Assembly: GCA_030453285.1 (NCBI GenBank)
Contig: JAKDKP010000134.1
Span: forward strand, 1 to 6,431
Direction: 5' to 3'
Length of the DNA: 6,431 nucleotides
Source: Propionibacteriales bacterium
GTDB lineage: Bacteria > Actinomycetota > Actinomycetes > Propionibacteriales > Propionibacteriaceae
A program made the translations under genes and the position numbers. Below are positions 6,075 through 6,431 of the stretch, in pieces. The notes beneath the pieces were generated by a model. It had not been told where the DNA came from. It did not search any database and saw only the letters and a program-made list of their open reading frames with translations. How positions within the stretch are numbered: position 1 is the stretch's first letter; the number at the start of each line of letters is the position of its first letter.

Positions 6075-6431
6075 CACTGGTTGGGCGCGTCGTCGGTCTT
6101 GATCTGGCTGGCCTGCTCGTACACGTGATCGATGAACCCGTACGCCAACGCCTGCTCGGCGGTGAACCAACGGTCCCGATCGGAGTCGGCCTCGATCTGC
6201 TCGATCGTTTGGCCGGTGTGCTCGGCAATCAGGCGCGCCATCTGGGCCTTGATGTGCAGCGACTGCTCGGCCTGGATCCGGATGTCCGAGGCCGTACCGC
6301 CCAGACCGCCCGAGGGCTGGTGCATCATGATCCGGCTGTGCGGCAGCGCGTACCGCTTGCCGTGCTCGCCTGCGCTGAGCAGGAACTGCCCCATCGAGGC
6401 GGCCAGGCCCATCGCCACGGTCGCGACGTCG
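6074..6431 (-). CDS. clpP1: ATP-dependent Clp protease proteolytic subunit ClpP1, 3' part only
   Basis: The C-terminal 118 residues of a ClpP peptidase subunit; the 5' end runs off the right edge of the window. The visible part opens with DVATVAMGLAASMGQF, which holds the nucleophile Ser (visible residue 12). His follows in IMMHQP (residue 37) and Asp in DSDRDRWF (residue 86), so the triad is complete. The GLAASMG form of the serine motif and the YALPHSRIMMHQP stretch assign it to the ClpP1 paralogue, distinct from the GQAASAA of its neighbour. The protein ends with a short polar tail (SQIKTDDAPNQ). Promoter and any ClgR-type control region for the operon would lie upstream, outside this window. 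Confidence 0.96.
   Translation of the reverse strand, partial: DVATVAMGLAASMGQFLLSAGEHGKRYALPHSRIMMHQPSGGLGGTASDIRIQAEQSLHIKAQMARLIAEHTGQTIEQIEADSDRDRWFTAEQALAYGFIDHVYEQASQIKTDDAPNQ

Overview
The window looks like ordinary chromosome from a GC-rich actinobacterium. Codon third positions are strongly G/C. The clp genes have the actinobacterial form: two tandem clpP genes, a ClpX with GPTGCGKT Walker A and an LGF-type ClpP-docking loop, and a ClpP2 carrying GQAASAA around the catalytic serine. A Propionibacteriales or related lineage is a guess only; no rRNA or other marker is present to settle it.

Left part (1-3908, + strand): a compact, translationally coupled operon for uptake and hydrolysis of a glycerophosphodiester-like solute. 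It holds two ABC permease subunits (UgpA/MalF-like, 43-945; UgpE/MalG-like, 942-1793), a UgpB-like solute-binding lipoprotein (1844-3217) and a cytosolic glycerophosphodiester phosphodiesterase (3210-3908). Three junctions are overlapping or closely spaced: ATGA at 942-945, a 50-base gap with a strong ribosome binding site, and an 8-base overlap at 3210-3217. The ATPase subunit (UgpC-type) is absent. It is either upstream of the window or supplied from elsewhere by a shared ATPase. The proposed flow is capture of the diester outside the cell by the lipoprotein, import through the permease pair, then cleavage inside to glycerol-3-phosphate and an alcohol.

Right part (3937-6431, - strand): the Clp protease locus, read right to left as clpP1 (5' end off the right edge), clpP2 and clpX. 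ClpP1 and ClpP2 form the mixed peptidase and ClpX the unfoldase that feeds it. clpP1 and clpP2 are 11 bases apart with the clpP2 ribosome binding site overlapping the clpP1 stop. clpX follows after a 170-base non-coding gap.

The two blocks converge, with 28 bases between the phosphodiesterase stop and the clpX stop. I found no tRNA, rRNA, CRISPR array, insertion sequence or phage gene, and no convincing undescribed system. The points most worth a second look are the ATPase-less operon with a hydrolase in the usual ATPase slot, possible ligand-site changes in the binding protein, an unusual late motif in the phosphodiesterase, and the start choice for clpX.
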